64,000 bases of DNA. It comes from Ancylostoma caninum (taxonomy: Eukaryota; Nematoda; Chromadorea; Rhabditida; Ancylostomatidae). The notes beneath the pieces were generated by a model. The model made no database searches. It worked only from the letters and a program-made list of their open reading frames with translations, and had not been told where the DNA came from. The stretch covers positions 1-64,000 of the forward strand of contig JBAJFG010000464.1 of NCBI GenBank assembly GCA_037903475.1, given 5' to 3'. Below are positions 49,985 through 60,261 of this stretch, one piece after another; within the stretch, counting starts at the first letter, position 1, and every line of letters begins with the position of its first letter. The position numbers and the translations under genes are program-made.

Positions 49985-50700
49985 CGGAAAAAGTACCTAG
50001 CGGTACCCATAGCAACGTTTGTACCAGACGGATCCTGCTCAAGTTTCGTAACAAGAGTGCACATACTACTCTCTAGAATTCTCGAAGAAAATTGGAAATA
50101 ATTGATTTTGGCAGGAGTTTATGGGGCTATCATGCGAAACGACTGCAGACAGCACTGCTTCTAGCGCTTATAAAAAGACAGATTCCCCACGGATCTTGCT
50201 GGAAACAGGCATATAGTTGAAGATAGGCACGTACCATCTAAATCTCAAGAAGAATTGGATTCAATTGAGTTTGGCAGGAGTGTAGCTGAAAAAAAGTACC
50301 TAGCAGTACCCACAGCACAGTTAGTACTGAACGGATCTTGCTCGAACTTTGTAGTAAGCCTACGAGTACGACTCCATCACAAACTGTCAGAGGAAATTCG
50401 AATTATTTGATTTTGAAACGAGTTTGAACGGTTATCATGCGAAAATTCTCCCTACAGCACTCCTGTCAGCACTCGTAAAAAGACTGGTCCTGCACGGATC
50501 TGGCTGGAAAGAGGCAAGTGGCTGCATCTGGCAATGTTTTATCCAAATCCAGAAAAGAATTGAATTTAATCGATTTTACTAGGAGTTATAGGTGAAGAGG
50601 TGCCTCGCAGTACCCACAGCACCGTTGCTACTGAATGGATCTTGTTCAAACTTTGTAATAAGATTACGAGTACGACTCTACTGCCAACTCAGGAGATCTA
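49985..50700. repeat. About 305-bp satellite-like tandem repeat, three diverged units
   Basis: The block AAGTACCTAGCGGTACCCAT, (A)GCA..GTT.GTAC.GA.CGGATC and (T)TGCTC(A/G)A starts near 49990, 50294 and 50598. Between blocks, GGTTATCATGCGAAA, GCACT...AGCGCT/CACTC and AAAAAGACTGGTCC-like words recur in order. It borders the BEL/Pao insertion. Confidence 0.75.
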
Positions 50701-50731
50701 GAAACCGTGTTTTGCATGGGATAAAACCGTG

Positions 50732-50736
50732 TTTTG
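50732..50736. repeat. Target-site duplication TTTTG (left)
   Basis: Directly outside the left LTR and repeated at 60665-60669. Confidence 0.9.
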
Positions 50737-51117
50737 TGTGTGGTACGTGGTAGAGAAGATTGTTAATAAGGCTTTCTTAACAACCCGTCGACGATAGGTT
50801 CGTCGAGTAGAGCGAATAGTAACACAATGTTCAAAATGGGGGTTTATATGCAGAATACAGGGGGCGGTGCCGACCTACTAGGTGTGAGTTTGCCACAGGG
50901 GGCCAGATAGGGGAATGTTCAAAGTCGGTACCGCGCCCTATTAACACCTGAACGATAGGGGATCATGCCCCAATTACTTGAGAAACTAGGGCACGCATAA
51001 GTGCCAATGGATATTACCTATGGACAATATATGTCGTTGACAGAACGACGTATTTCCTTGACATGAGAAGTAAACCTTATACAATATCTTAGATAATATC
51101 TTAGGTTGTTCACAACA
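50737..51117 (-). repeat. BEL/Pao 3' LTR
   Basis: 381 bp. In plus orientation it starts TGTGTGGTACGTGG and ends GTTCACAACA, so in the element's sense it begins TGTTGTGAAC and ends CCACACA. Confidence 0.95.
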
Positions 51118-51293
51118 CTGGGGGCGGGCGAGAAATGCGGTAGCATACGAGATACAATGTACAATGCATGTGTACAAATGCAAGTGAAATAACATCACTA
51201 AATAACAGTATATTAATGACAATGACTGACAATGACTATAATGAACAAATATCTAAAATCACAACAAGAAATCGAAAACAAAACAACATAGTT
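51118..51293 (-). other. BEL/Pao 3' untranslated segment
   Basis: 176 bases between the stop and the 3' LTR. The bases touching the LTR are pyrimidine-rich in the sense direction (CTCGCCCGCCCCCAG), so no ordinary polypurine tract is visible. Confidence 0.6.
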
Positions 51294-54200
51294 CTAACAC
51301 ACGAGTTTTGCGACTAGTTTCGGAACCATAAAAGTTCCCATGCCGATGAAAACAGCAACGGCGACGAACGTCATGACAGCTGTCTTCCAGTTCTCTATCG
51401 CAACATCCACGAGGTGCTCCAGGTTAGGGTAGTTGAACATGTCGACGTAGTTGGCGTGTTTGTTTCCTTGCTTGTTGTTGGACTGTATCCATGGTGCGTG
51501 ATACGCAAGCGTTCCGGATAAGGTGATGTTGTGAAGTGATGGTCCACATTGTACCCAGCAGGCTTCCTTGAACTTCGGTAGTGTGGCATGTATCGTAACC
51601 GAAGTGTGTGACGTAGACGAATTACACACGGCTGCAAACATGTGGCGTTCGCAGTTGACTTCCACCATGATCGGTTGCTTTGAGAAGCATGAGAAGATGA
51701 CTTCTGCTCCACTTAAGCAGTTGTAGCATCCATGCAGTGGTGTTGCGGATATATCACAGTCCATGTAGTCGACCAAGTTGTCCGTTTGGTACTGCACGGA
51801 AGTGCCGATGGTCAAGTCTGCGACGGATTCATGGCTTATCCCTTGAACTCTTCCGTGAACGTCCTGAAGGTAGAGGACTGAGGAAGATAATGGGAGTCGG
51901 CTCTCAACGGAGTTGGCTCTTTCCGTGATGTTGATGTTCCTGCATTGACAGTTCGCGTCCGTTTCCGTTGGTGAACATGAGCAAGTATCTTCCATGACGC
52001 ATTCGCTAATGTTGGAAGTGCTGCTTTCCGTTGGACAGCGAAGTGCGAAGACATCATCATTTCCGATTAGTGCAACTTCTGAGTTGGAGTCGTTGTTCAC
52101 TGCTTGCAGGAAGATGGAACTTAGCAGAGGGATCGTTGGCGTTGTAACGAATTCCAAGGTGACGTTGATGTTATCCACGACCTTTGTCGTCTGGGAGATC
52201 ACGTTCACGACGTTAGTTCTCCGCTTTCCTTTGGCATCACTGTGAGTGATCTTGATCATTGCTGATTCTTCCCATGTGGGACAGTGGAAGACTCGGTAGA
52301 CTTTGCTGTTCCGTGGTCTAGCGAAGGTGCGGGAGAACAGACATCCGGGCATGGGTAGTAAACAGCCGCAGCCGATTCCTCCGCATGACGTTGTGCATCT
52401 TGATACTCCCGGGAAGTCGTATGTATCCTGCAGCTCTGGTATCTGTGTTGTTCTTCGTGTGTGGCTACATGTTTGTGAGGTACATGAACCAGCTAAATGA
52501 CATCGTTTCGCCGATTCCGTGACGATATCGACGTCTCTCGTGTAGAACAGTACGACCGGGTTGCAGGACAGGACTACGTGTTGGAGTCGTACTTCTATGC
52601 TCCCAACGGTTTGATTCGCATTTCGTAGTCGGAGGCATGCCTCTGGTCTTCTCTCGCTCAGCGTTATAGTGGTTTCCTGGACTTGTCGACAGTTGTCACT
52701 ACCGTTTGTCTTGTGACAGACGGTGTTGTTAGCGTTGATATTGTGTGAGAATACACACGCTTCTGCTTCGGCAGCCAAACATATCATGATTGCAGTGAAC
52801 ACTATCATCTTGGATCTCAGCGGATGCAATGCAAAGATGCGCTCTAGTTGCCGTCCTTGGGATCTTCTTGGTTTCGTGCGATGTTGTCCTTGCTTCAGAC
52901 GATAGCATTGTTTTGTTGATGAAGTGGCGAAGTAGCAAATCATCAGAATTGGAGCAATCATGAGAGACAAACATGCTGCCGTGATACCAACTGCTAGTTG
53001 CGGGAAGCAGTGGGGATTTCCAAAGAATTCTGCGCAGAAGGTGCAGCTGATTTTGCTGCAGATTTCTCCTGGAGGACAGATTATGGTCTCCGATTCCTGC
53101 TTGGAGTTGATGATCGTTCTCCACTGAACTATGTGTTGGTTGACCAGGTATTTGAATGGTAGTGCGATCTCTGACACATTCACATCGGCTGGTATTGTCA
53201 CGCATTCCTTATAGTTCACGCAGATTTCCGATTTCGTTGGAGATGTGCTATTGAGTAGTACTCCTTTATTCGAGCATACAATTTTCTCAGCTGCTGCGGT
53301 ATTGATGCAGAATAGTGCTATTGAAAGCAGAATCATGGTCACGGCACTAGATGAAGAGAATGTGACGTTTCTCTTGGTGACATGTGCTGAATTCTGATCC
53401 ATTTCCTTGTAGTTGATCGGCTTCTTTGCAGCTCGTGGCGGCTGCTTCCTTACTTCGGATTCATCGACGACAGTTTTCTTCTTCAGCACTTTCTTAATCT
53501 TGGCAATCACTCCAGGTTTTGGTGCGACATCTTCGTTGTTCGTGGTGTCGCTGGCAGTTTGGATCTCGAGCGGTATGATGCGGTTGAGAGGACGCTGAAC
53601 TTCTCTCCCAGCGCTTGTGCGCAATATTACGCTTCTGGTAGATCCGTCTCTGCTTCGAACAATGTCGATGATTAGTGCCAAAGGCCAATGACCTCGAGGT
53701 GTGTGATTGTCTTCGTCCATTATGACTACATCACCAATGTGAGGTTCACGGTTAGTGGCTTTGTGATTCCTTCCGAATAACTGGTGCCGATTTCGCAGCT
53801 CGATGAGATATTCATGTTTCCATACAGTCCAGAATTTTTTCGTCAGTCTTTCAGTCTCAGACATGGCTTCGTTCGCTGCCTTCTGAGATGAAAGTTCAGG
53901 ATACGGTAGGTAATCTGGATCATCTTCATCGGTTCTTGGCGATAACTGTGTTGTTCCATGACGAATATCCTTATAAACGAAGTCGATCGGTCTAAGGATC
54001 TCGCACGGTGAGTTTTGATCGCCTAGCGTCGTGAGTGGTCTGGAGTTCACTACACTTTCAATCTCGCATAATGTGGTATGGAATAGCTCCTCTGTGAGCT
54101 TGCGACGTCCAACTGTTTTCTGGAGAGATCGCTTGACCGTACCGACCATTCTTTCCCATACTCCTCCCATCCATGGCGAAGAGGGAGGGATGAAGTTCCA

Positions 54201-57200
54201 GGAGATCTTATGTTCGGCTAGGAATAAAGATAGATGAACATCATCCTCGTTGACATCGGCTTTACTCAGCAATGTTTCGGCGAGTTGGAAGTTAGTCCCA
54301 TTATCGCTTATGATTTTCTGGGGAACTCCACGTCTTGCGATGAATCTCTTTAGTGTGAAGATGAAGCTTTTCGCAGAGAGATCTGTAGCTACTTCGAGAT
54401 GAACTAGCCTCGTGACGAGACAAGTGAACAGTACGACGTAACGTTTAGTTTCCTCGCTTCGAAGTCCTTTGATCAGTACTGGACCCATGAGATCCACTCC
54501 GGTGTAAGTGAACGGTGGCGATTCAGTGACGCGTTCCTTTGGTAGTGGACCCATGTTCGGATATTTGAACGGTGCGGCGTTGAATCGTCTGCAGATGGCG
54601 CAGTTTCTGAGTACTCGTTTGCAAAGTACTCTGTCCTGAGGTATCCAATAGCTTTGACGGATGTTGTACAGGAGTTGATTCAATCCGCAGTGCGATAGAG
54701 AGCGATGTTGTCGTTCCGCAATTAGCTGTCCGAGCTTGCTCTGCTTCGGTATATGGATTGGATTTGCAGCATCGTAACTGATATCGGCGTTCTGTAGTCG
54801 ACCAAACTTTCTCAGAATCCGGTTCTCATCATAGTTGACATTGAGCTGCTTGTTCTGAATCAGTACATCAGATCCGTATATGCTTTGCTCCTGTCGAATT
54901 ATGAGAGCTTCTGCCTGGATGATCTCGTCTGCCGATGGCGTTGTCGTGAGCAATCCATTGCGCTGGATATTGAGGTACTTCTGCTTGCTTGTGTTTCTTA
55001 TGAAGCGAGCACAGTATGCGACTACTCTTGACAGTCTTGAGAGATTGCTTATTTTGTCCGTTGGCCAGACTGGATCGATTGCTGTGACTGAGGTGTAAAG
55101 ACCGGCATCTTCCTCGTCATCGGGTTCCTGTGAGCGCAGGTCTGTTGCTTTCTTGACTGGCCAGTCTTCCGACGATTGGTTGAGCCATGTCGGGCCGCAC
55201 CACCACGTGTGGTTGGCGAATTCTTCCTTCGGAATTCCGCGTGTCGCGCAGTCGGCGATGTTCTCATGTGTTGGTACATGGTAGAATGACACGGGAATTT
55301 GTTCGGAAAGCCTCTTTCTGATGAGTCCAATTTTCTGGACCAGTGTAGAGACGGTAGGAGGTAGACGTTTGGTTCCATGAATCCAGCACAAAGCAATTGT
55401 TGAGTCACTGAATACATTGATTTGTCCAATCTTCAGGTTGATCTTCTCGATCGTAGATTCTGTTAGGCTCAGTCCTATGAATATGGAGAGCAGCTCTAGT
55501 CGAGGAATTGTTTGCTCTTTGTTGATGGGAGCAACCTTTGACTTTGCCGTGAAGAGTCGTGATTCCGTCTGACCACTCTCGGATGTCGAGGTGACATATA
55601 TGGAACAGGCGTAGACTCTTTTGGAGCTGTCGACAAACACAGAAACCGTGTGGCTTGCGGCCGTGTCTACAGAGATCTTCCTTGGCAGCTCTTTTTCGAA
55701 ACCGCTGATGTTGGCTTTGATGGATCTCCAGGTTTCCTGATCTGTTTGCAGCAGTTCAGTGTCCCATCCGTACTTCTGCTTGTGCAGGTCTTGGAGGAAC
55801 ACTTTAGCAGGCGTCATCAAAGGGGTGAGTAAGCCGAGAGGATCGTAGCAGTATCCGTTGATCTGGCTTAGCACAGTCCGTTTCGAAATCTTGCCGCTTC
55901 CTTTGTCGTTACATTTGAATGAAATCGTATCGTCTGTGGAGTTCCAACAAATTCCGAGAATTTTCGTTGAAGAGTTGGTGGCTCTGTCATATCCCCTGAT
56001 CCTTTTGTTGACTTCGACATTATTAGAGAGGTAGTCGCGAAGGTTCATTCCAATGGATGAGAATATCTTCTTTGACTCTTCATACTTTGCTAGTAGCTCG
56101 TCTGGAGTTTCGCCTTCTAGCAGAACGCTGTCTACGTAGAGTGAGTTCGACAGTTCCTGTCCTAGTACTGATGACGTTTCTTCGATGTGTTTCAGCAATG
56201 ATTGGTTTAGTATTGCTGGTCCAGCATTCACTCCAAATGGAACTCTGCAGAATCGGAAGTATCGCAGATTGGATCCTTGTGCTGGTTTGCTGAGATCCTT
56301 CACCCATAGGAAACGAGTAACATCTCTGTGGTCCTCAGGCAGACGTATTTGTAGGAATGCCTTTTGAATATCGGCCGTCATCGTGTATTGATGTGTTCGA
56401 AACCTCAGCAGAATCTCGTGGATCAGAGGTGAAAGAGAGTATCCTTCATATACCACATCGTTCAGGCTAAGCTGGTCTTTGGCATGAGACGATGCATCGA
56501 AAACCACTCTGAGTTTCGTTGATTTTGACGGTGTCCATACATGCCTGTGAGGAAGGTAGAATGTGGCAATTCCAGTTCCAGCATTTTTGCAGTCTTCTAT
56601 GATTCCTTCTTTGAGATAATCCATGAGCGTATCGTTATAAAGGAACATCTTTTCGGTGTCTCCTTGAAGGACTTTGAAGAGACTTTGGAATCGTCTAATC
56701 GCGACGTTAAAATTGTCGCTGAGGTTTGCAACGTCTTCCGTGAATGGGAATCCAGCAGTTATTCTTCCATTCTGTATGACGATTGATTTCCTGTAGTTGT
56801 TCATGAACTTGATCATGGATGCCTCGTGAGAATCATTACTAATATTTAGGCCAAGAGATTCGAGTTCATACAGGTGTTTGATGTCCTTTTTGTAGTCGTC
56901 CCTTGGTGATGTTACAAAGGGTGTAGCGACTATGAGTGAGCTGCTCGCTGAGCTTGTATCACTGGACAGATGAGCTTCGCTAGTTCCGGAGATCGTGTAT
57001 CCAAACACTGTGGGTGTTAGGATAAGTCCAGATGGAAGATGAAGGATGGGAGCACTATGATCGATTATGGTGCTCAATAGGTCCTGTCCGATGAGCAGGT
57101 CTGGAGAGACATCGGAACACTTGAGATCATCTTGGGCTAGCGTGATCCTTTTGTCTTTGATGAAGCGCTTGTCTTCTTTAGACAATTCTGCAGTCCTCGT

Positions 57201-59120
57201 TTTGGCGGTCAGTCTTTCCTTGGTATAAACCGACAAACGTTGGAGCTTTTTCGTGCCATGTAACCCTTTAAGGGTGATAGGTACTTCACTTGAAGTGAAG
57301 GTCTCTCTCAGTTCACCCATTCCCGTAGTAGTGAATGATGTAGAACTGATGGTTGGCAGCTTCAGTGTGTTGCTGACATGCGACTTGATGAAGCTTCTTT
57401 GGGCTCCTGAGTCAAGGAGCATTGTCACTGACTCGTAGTCCTGTTCGGCTTCATTGAAGATCATTGCTGAGGCGATCTGGAGGACGTACTGGTTGAATGT
57501 TTGAGCCTTCGAATCGAATGACAAATCCATTGCGGGAGAGGTGGAGTTCTGATGGGTTTGAACAGTATTTGTCTCCCTTCCAGGTCTCGACTGAGGCTGC
57601 TTCTGTCGATTTGAAGGTGTCTGGTTCGCAGGCCTCGAAGAGAATTGTTGGTTGTCTCTCATAGCTGGTTGCCAGGGTCGTGGCTTTGGCATGTGCATTG
57701 TCTCTGGTTCGTTCCTTCTCGAAGAGCAAAGTGCTGAATGGTGGGAATCATTGCATTTCGGACAGGGTCCAAAGTTTCTGCAATCTCGTGAGTTGTGGCT
57801 TTTGTCGAAGCATTTCCAACATGCTCTTTGTCTCCGAGCCTCTTCACGACGAGATTCGACAGTGCTGAATTTCTTGCAGAATTGTGGTGGATGCGTTCCG
57901 CCACATAAGCACGTGGTTTTGAAACGTTTTTCTGTGAAGCGTTTCTCTGTCCGTCCATTTTGCCTTTCAATGGTGTTTCTGGTTTGTCCCACATCGAAGA
58001 GGGTTTTGGTGGTGAGTGAGGTGGTCTCTTGTAAGGCAATGATGTCATCAATTGCCGTGATAATGTCATTCACATCGAATGCGTTTCCAGCTTCGTTCTC
58101 CTTTTGAATGACTGTTCTGCAGACGAATTCTGGGAACTTTGAGAGGATAAGACGTCGCCACATCCGATCGGCGTTCATCGGAATTCCTGTTTGTTCCAGA
58201 TGACTCATACGAGAGTTGATTGCTTCAAAGGTATCTCTGCAGCTATGTGGTTCTCCTTTAGCTCTTGGTAGCCGTTCAATCTCGTTTATGAGGATGTCGG
58301 CCATGCTTGCTGATTTGTCGAAGTTCTTCTTGAGGGTATTTACAGCTGTTTGGTATTTTTCCCCTATAACAGGGAGGCACTGGATTGCCGCAGCTGCTTT
58401 TCCTCTCAAGGCTTGCTTCAGGAAGAGGAATTTTTCTGTGTCCGAAATCTCCCTATCGTTGTGGATTAAGGACTCGAAGACGGACCAGAATGCGTTAAAT
58501 TCTCGAAAGTTTCCTGAGAAAGGTGGTACTTCGAGGAGAGGACGACGGATCTGAATGCTTCGTTCGGTCCTTTCTGGTTGCGTTGAGCTACTGCTTGTCC
58601 AATCCGGATTGTCGTTGCTGGAAGTGGACGCTCTTCCCACTGGAAGAGATGCAGTGATGAGTTCACTTTGCTGTGTCAATTCCTCTTTTCTGAACTCGAT
58701 TTGGTTCAGCCATTGCATAGTCGTGAAGTCGAGACTGTTCGAGTCTGATTCCAGATGTTTATTCAGTTCGCTCATCAGTTTTTCTCGCTCCTTTTGTTCC
58801 AGACGAGTATTGATACTGCTGATGGCGGCTGTGATTTGAGTGTCGAGATGATCCTTGGCATTCTTTATTCGTCTTTGCAGATGGTTTACAGATGTCATTT
58901 TCTCTCTTATATAGCTCTGGCATTCCTTTTTGTCGGTAGGGAATGCGAATGGTTGATCAAGCTGATTCATTTCAGCTTGATTCGTGTTGAGAAATGCGCA
59001 AGCGCTCGTGATCCTTGTCTTAAACACTTGAATTTCCGTCATCTTCGGATCTTTTGTAGTTTTCCTCGAGTTGGTGAGGTTATTCGCTCTTGATCCAGAA
59101 GGTAGAGTGTTTCCTGCCAC
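51294..59120 (-). CDS. BEL/Pao Gag-Pol-Env polyprotein in a single frame (2608 aa)
   Basis: Gag with a DUF1759-like segment near residues 190-345 (LLEVPPFSGNFREFNAFW); Cys/His knuckles near 404-470 (CWKCFDKSHNSRDC); aspartic protease near 566 (MLLDSGAQRSF); RT near 860-1010 (KLRVVFDASS, FCRVPFGV, active-site box YVDS at about 993); RNase H-like part near 1160-1260 (VFVDSSKR, VFSDSTIALCW). The integrase has a zinc region near 1470-1507 (HRSLSHCG...CAICRR), a core with GVDLMGP, DNGTNF and WERMVG near 1540-1660, and a DUF5641-like tail near 1763-1850. After a hydrophobic leader at 1925-1945 comes an ectodomain and TM (2043-2066), a second leader-like segment (2103-2119), a Cys-rich phlebovirus G2-like glycoprotein (CTTSCGGIGCGCLLP near 2245) and a C-terminal TM (2583-2600). 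No stop separates env from pol. Confidence 0.93.
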   Translation of the reverse strand: MAGNTLPSGSRANNLTNSRKTTKDPKMTEIQVFKTRITSACAFLNTNQAEMNQLDQPFAFPTDKKECQSYIREKMTSVNHLQRRIKNAKDHLDTQITAAISSINTRLEQKEREKLMSELNKHLESDSNSLDFTTMQWLNQIEFRKEELTQQSELITASLPVGRASTSSNDNPDWTSSSSTQPERTERSIQIRRPLLEVPPFSGNFREFNAFWSVFESLIHNDREISDTEKFLFLKQALRGKAAAAIQCLPVIGEKYQTAVNTLKKNFDKSASMADILINEIERLPRAKGEPHSCRDTFEAINSRMSHLEQTGIPMNADRMWRRLILSKFPEFVCRTVIQKENEAGNAFDVNDIITAIDDIIALQETTSLTTKTLFDVGQTRNTIERQNGRTEKRFTEKRFKTTCLCGGTHPPQFCKKFSTVESRREEARRQRACWKCFDKSHNSRDCRNFGPCPKCNDSHHSALCSSRRNEPETMHMPKPRPWQPAMRDNQQFSSRPANQTPSNRQKQPQSRPGRETNTVQTHQNSTSPAMDLSFDSKAQTFNQYVLQIASAMIFNEAEQDYESVTMLLDSGAQRSFIKSHVSNTLKLPTISSTSFTTTGMGELRETFTSSEVPITLKGLHGTKKLQRLSVYTKERLTAKTRTAELSKEDKRFIKDKRITLAQDDLKCSDVSPDLLIGQDLLSTIIDHSAPILHLPSGLILTPTVFGYTISGTSEAHLSSDTSSASSSLIVATPFVTSPRDDYKKDIKHLYELESLGLNISNDSHEASMIKFMNNYRKSIVIQNGRITAGFPFTEDVANLSDNFNVAIRRFQSLFKVLQGDTEKMFLYNDTLMDYLKEGIIEDCKNAGTGIATFYLPHRHVWTPSKSTKLRVVFDASSHAKDQLSLNDVVYEGYSLSPLIHEILLRFRTHQYTMTADIQKAFLQIRLPEDHRDVTRFLWVKDLSKPAQGSNLRYFRFCRVPFGVNAGPAILNQSLLKHIEETSSVLGQELSNSLYVDSVLLEGETPDELLAKYEESKKIFSSIGMNLRDYLSNNVEVNKRIRGYDRATNSSTKILGICWNSTDDTISFKCNDKGSGKISKRTVLSQINGYCYDPLGLLTPLMTPAKVFLQDLHKQKYGWDTELLQTDQETWRSIKANISGFEKELPRKISVDTAASHTVSVFVDSSKRVYACSIYVTSTSESGQTESRLFTAKSKVAPINKEQTIPRLELLSIFIGLSLTESTIEKINLKIGQINVFSDSTIALCWIHGTKRLPPTVSTLVQKIGLIRKRLSEQIPVSFYHVPTHENIADCATRGIPKEEFANHTWWCGPTWLNQSSEDWPVKKATDLRSQEPDDEEDAGLYTSVTAIDPVWPTDKISNLSRLSRVVAYCARFIRNTSKQKYLNIQRNGLLTTTPSADEIIQAEALIIRQEQSIYGSDVLIQNKQLNVNYDENRILRKFGRLQNADISYDAANPIHIPKQSKLGQLIAERQHRSLSHCGLNQLLYNIRQSYWIPQDRVLCKRVLRNCAICRRFNAAPFKYPNMGPLPKERVTESPPFTYTGVDLMGPVLIKGLRSEETKRYVVLFTCLVTRLVHLEVATDLSAKSFIFTLKRFIARRGVPQKIISDNGTNFQLAETLLSKADVNEDDVHLSLFLAEHKISWNFIPPSSPWMGGVWERMVGTVKRSLQKTVGRRKLTEELFHTTLCEIESVVNSRPLTTLGDQNSPCEILRPIDFVYKDIRHGTTQLSPRTDEDDPDYLPYPELSSQKAANEAMSETERLTKKFWTVWKHEYLIELRNRHQLFGRNHKATNREPHIGDVVIMDEDNHTPRGHWPLALIIDIVRSRDGSTRSVILRTSAGREVQRPLNRIIPLEIQTASDTTNNEDVAPKPGVIAKIKKVLKKKTVVDESEVRKQPPRAAKKPINYKEMDQNSAHVTKRNVTFSSSSAVTMILLSIALFCINTAAAEKIVCSNKGVLLNSTSPTKSEICVNYKECVTIPADVNVSEIALPFKYLVNQHIVQWRTIINSKQESETIICPPGEICSKISCTFCAEFFGNPHCFPQLAVGITAACLSLMIAPILMICYFATSSTKQCYRLKQGQHRTKPRRSQGRQLERIFALHPLRSKMIVFTAIMICLAAEAEACVFSHNINANNTVCHKTNGSDNCRQVQETTITLSERRPEACLRLRNANQTVGSIEVRLQHVVLSCNPVVLFYTRDVDIVTESAKRCHLAGSCTSQTCSHTRRTTQIPELQDTYDFPGVSRCTTSCGGIGCGCLLPMPGCLFSRTFARPRNSKVYRVFHCPTWEESAMIKITHSDAKGKRRTNVVNVISQTTKVVDNINVTLEFVTTPTIPLLSSIFLQAVNNDSNSEVALIGNDDVFALRCPTESSTSNISECVMEDTCSCSPTETDANCQCRNINITERANSVESRLPLSSSVLYLQDVHGRVQGISHESVADLTIGTSVQYQTDNLVDYMDCDISATPLHGCYNCLSGAEVIFSCFSKQPIMVEVNCERHMFAAVCNSSTSHTSVTIHATLPKFKEACWVQCGPSLHNITLSGTLAYHAPWIQSNNKQGNKHANYVDMFNYPNLEHLVDVAIENWKTAVMTFVAVAVFIGMGTFMVPKLVAKLVC

Positions 59121-60261
59121 GCGGGACTTCTTGTATCTCGTTCCTTTTCTTGAGGAAGGAAGAGAAAGATTCCTCAGGGAGGAATCACAGAAAAAGTTCT
59201 TCGCTTGAACTTAGACTCCTTTGAATTCTCTGTGAAGAGAACTAACGGCAAAAAAGTTGCGCTTTCGAGGTTCCTCAGGGAGGACTCGTAAGTTTGAGCG
59301 AACTTTTTTGCTTTAGGGTTCCTCAGGGAGGAATCGCAAAAAGCTGTTGAAGTTCTTTTGCCGGAGTTGCAAAGAACTGACACTCCTTCGAATTCTCTGT
59401 GAAGAGAACTCAAGAAGGAAGTGAGAAAGTTGCGTTCTCGAGTTTCCTCAGGGAGGACTCGTGAATTAGAACGAACTTTTTGCCTTAGAGTTCCTCAGGG
59501 AGGAATCGCAAAAAGCTGTTGAAGTTCTTTTGCCGGAGTTGCAAAGAACTGACACTCCTTCGAATTCTCTGTGAAGAGAACTCAAGAAGGAAGTGAGAAA
59601 GTTGCGTTCTCGAGTTTCCTCAGGGAGGACTCGTGAATTAGAACGAACTTTTTGCCTTAGAGTTCCTCAGGGAGGAATCGCAAAAGGCTGTTGAAGTTCT
59701 TGCTGTGAAGCAAGGAACTTACACTCCTTCGAATTCTCTGTGAAGAGAACTCAAGAAGGGAGTGAGAAAGTTGCGTTCTCGAAGTTCCTCAGGGAGGAAT
59801 TCGTGGCTGAGAACGAACTTTGCCTTAGAGTTCCTCAGGGAGGAATCGCAAAAGGCTGTAGAAGCTCTTGCTGTGAAGCAAAGAACTGATACTCCTTCGA
59901 ATTCTCTGTGGAGAGAACTCAAGAAGGGAGTAGAGTCGGTCTCGCGGTTCCTCAGGGAGGATTCGCAAGCGAGAGCGACTTTTGTGCCTTGTATTCCTCA
60001 GGCAGGAATAGCAAAGGCAGATGAAAGACTTTCCTTTGGAGTGGAAAGAATTTCAAGCTCTTCCTGTTCTCGTTAGAGATAGGCTCAGGAATGAGCAGCC
60101 TCTGTTCTTGCGGTTCCTCAGGGAGGACTCGCGCACAAGAACTGAGTTGAAGCACTCTTCTCGTTCCTCAGGGAGGACACACAAGCTAGAAGAGTGCTGA
60201 AGCCTAGTTCTATCCGGTTCCTCAGGGAGGACTCGCGGGGACAGAACGTTGGCTGGGGTAG
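59121..60261 (-). repeat. Leader array of hairpin motifs (14 copies of TTCCTCAGGGAGGA)
   Basis: Copies start at about 59170, 59271, 59319, 59444, 59491, 59615, 59663, 59785, 59831, 59948, 59993, 60113, 60163 and 60218. Spacing alternates long (117-125) and short (45-50), a unit of about 170 bp with two copies. TTCCTC-AGG-GAGGAA can form a 6-bp stem with a 3-nt loop in either strand. Each unit also carries TTCTCT-GTGA-AGAGAA, a second small hairpin. The array fills the untranslated leader between the PBS and the ATG at 59120. Packaging, dimerisation or translation roles are possible but inferred. Confidence 0.9.

Noticed and set aside
51395..53205. Secondary minus-strand frames inside the env region (105 and 158 codons)
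   Set aside because: They overlap the 2608-codon frame in another phase and lack the cysteine pattern; shadows.
59121..60261. CRISPR-like repeat-spacer pattern in the BEL/Pao leader
   Set aside because: The spacers are themselves repeated and the array belongs to the retroelement leader; there are no cas genes.
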